From Pandoraea terrigena (GTDB taxonomy: Bacteria > Pseudomonadota > Gammaproteobacteria > Burkholderiales > Burkholderiaceae), in NCBI RefSeq assembly GCF_902459705.1, contig NZ_CABPRU010000008.1, positions 62,001 to 126,000 on the forward strand: a stretch of 64,000 bases of DNA, in the 5' to 3' direction. The position numbers and the translations under genes are program-made. Positions 62,997-64,000 of this stretch are shown here, piece after piece (the stretch's first letter is position 1; the number at the start of each line of letters is the position of its first letter). The notes beneath the pieces were generated by a model. That model saw only the letters and a list, made by a program, of their open reading frames with translations, ran no database searches and was not told the DNA's origin.

Positions 62997-64000
62997 ATGG
63001 CCAAAGCCAAGACTGTCTATATTTGTACCGAATGTGGCGGACAGACGCCCAAGTGGGCGGGGCAATGCCCCCACTGCAACGGCTGGAACTCGCTCGTCGA
63101 ATCGGTGGCGGAAGCGTCGACCGGTCATCGATATCAATCGCTCGCCAAGAGCACGCCGGTGCGTAAGCTGGCGCAGATCGAAGCGGCCGACGTGCCGCGT
63201 TTTTCCAGCGGCGTGAGCGAATTCGACCGCGTGCTGGGGGGCGGCCTGGTCTCGGGCGGGGTGGTGCTCATCGGTGGGGATCCCGGGATCGGCAAGTCGA
63301 CGCTGCTGCTCCAGTCGCTTGCACATTTGGCGCGCGAACGGCGCGCCCTGTATGTCAGTGGCGAAGAATCGGGCGCGCAGATTGCCCTGCGCGCGCAACG
63401 CCTGGGCCTCGGTGCCTCGGGAGAGGGCGGTGGCGAGCTGGACTTGCTGGCCGAAATCCAGCTCGAAAAGATCCTGGGCGCCATCGAGTCGGAGAAGCCC
63501 GACGTTGTCGTGATCGACTCGATCCAGACGATCTACTCCGAAGCACTCAGTTCGGCCCCGGGGTCGGTGGCGCAGGTTCGCGAATGCGCAGCGCAGCTCA
63601 CGCGCAGCGCGAAGCAGAGCGGCGTGACGGTGATCCTGGTTGGCCACGTGACCAAGGAAGGCAGCCTCGCGGGGCCGCGCGTGCTCGAACACATCGTTGA
63701 TACGGTGCTGTATTTCGAGGGCGATACGCACTCGTCGTACCGGCTGGTGCGGGCGTTCAAGAATCGTTTCGGTGCCGTCAACGAGTTGGGCGTGTTCGCG
63801 ATGACGGAGAAGGGGCTGCGCGGCGTGGCGAATCCGTCGGCATTGTTCCTCTCGCAACACGAGCAAAGCGTGCCGGGCTCGTGCGTGCTTGTCACGCAGG
63901 AGGGGACGCGGCCACTGCTCGTCGAGGTGCAGGCGCTGGTCGATACGGCGCAGGTGCCCAATCCGCGGCGTCTGGCGGTGGGGCTGGAGCAGAACCGGCT
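62997..64000 (+). CDS. radA: DNA repair protein RadA, 3' end beyond the window
   Basis: Partial: 334 residues visible, no stop before the window edge. The zinc finger has Cys10, Cys13, Cys24 and Cys27 (CTECGGQTPKWAGQCPHC). The RecA-like ATPase has Walker A GDPGIGKST at 94-102 and the RadA-specific KNRFG at 255-259. The missing part should be the Lon-like C-terminal domain. It acts in branch migration during recombination. It follows alr on the same strand. Confidence 0.97.
   Translation, partial: MAKAKTVYICTECGGQTPKWAGQCPHCNGWNSLVESVAEASTGHRYQSLAKSTPVRKLAQIEAADVPRFSSGVSEFDRVLGGGLVSGGVVLIGGDPGIGKSTLLLQSLAHLARERRALYVSGEESGAQIALRAQRLGLGASGEGGGELDLLAEIQLEKILGAIESEKPDVVVIDSIQTIYSEALSSAPGSVAQVRECAAQLTRSAKQSGVTVILVGHVTKEGSLAGPRVLEHIVDTVLYFEGDTHSSYRLVRAFKNRFGAVNELGVFAMTEKGLRGVANPSALFLSQHEQSVPGSCVLVTQEGTRPLLVEVQALVDTAQVPNPRRLAVGLEQNR

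Overview
The window is a gene-dense, high-GC chromosomal segment from a betaproteobacterium, most likely family Burkholderiaceae. The gene content and order look closest to Pandoraea or Burkholderia, but that is my inference from remembered gene neighbourhoods, not from a search. Evidence for the group includes the rpsF-priB-rpsR-rplI-dnaB block, a split-arnA arn (lipid A aminoarabinose) operon, a sbp-cysTWA-cysB sulfate block, glyoxylate genes (gcl-hyi-glxR and aceA/aceB) and very long antisense shadow ORFs typical of GC-rich codon use. I see no rRNA, tRNA, insertion sequence, prophage, CRISPR array or integrase. The region reads as stable core genome.

Layout. 1-3.8 kb: typA, a 3-hydroxyisobutyryl-CoA hydrolase-like gene and an unrecognised ORF downstream of lexA. 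4.0-9.8 kb: lexA with two SOS boxes, diverging from the sulfate uptake operon sbp-cysT-cysW-cysA and its CysB-type regulator. 10-16 kb: asparaginase, then the convergent glyoxylate-salvage cluster glxR, hyi, gcl with a divergent LysR regulator. 16-19.3 kb: ribosomal protein/primosome operon and dnaB. 19.4-24.5 kb: low-affinity phosphate transport pair, a small ORF, a cupin, an NlpC/P60 lipoprotein and phoH. 24.7-33.3 kb: a leftward arn operon (Mth938-like, arnT, one small transporter subunit, arnB, arnC, formyltransferase, decarboxylase, arnD), followed by a bcp peroxiredoxin. 33.6-39.8 kb: alaA-type aminotransferase, hom, thrC, moeA, moaD, moaE. 39.8-45.1 kb: a truncated globin, clpB with a heat-shock promoter, an AraC regulator and a gamma-glutamylcyclotransferase-like protein. 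45.4-52.4 kb: an EamA transporter and the glyoxylate shunt (aceA, aceB), with a Usp, a second LysR regulator and a haloacid dehalogenase between them. 52.5-64 kb: proline iminopeptidase, an RhlE-type helicase, the overlapping set tsaB-rimI-udg-DUF1853, thiD-lplT, alr and the start of radA (cut by the window edge).

Connections. Two routes of glyoxylate use lie about 30 kb apart: gcl-hyi-glxR toward glycerate, and aceA/aceB toward malate. Each has a LysR regulator, and the two regulators are clearly paralogous to each other. The arn genes would modify lipid A with L-Ara4N, a known route to cationic-peptide resistance.

I did not find a convincing undescribed multi-gene system. The most interesting leads are regulatory: probable leaderless transcripts for ansA, dnaB and tsaB, a terminator inside the phoH leader, a long leader on the helicase gene, and a 35-residue ORF with a strong ribosome binding site. 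All coordinates include the stop codon.
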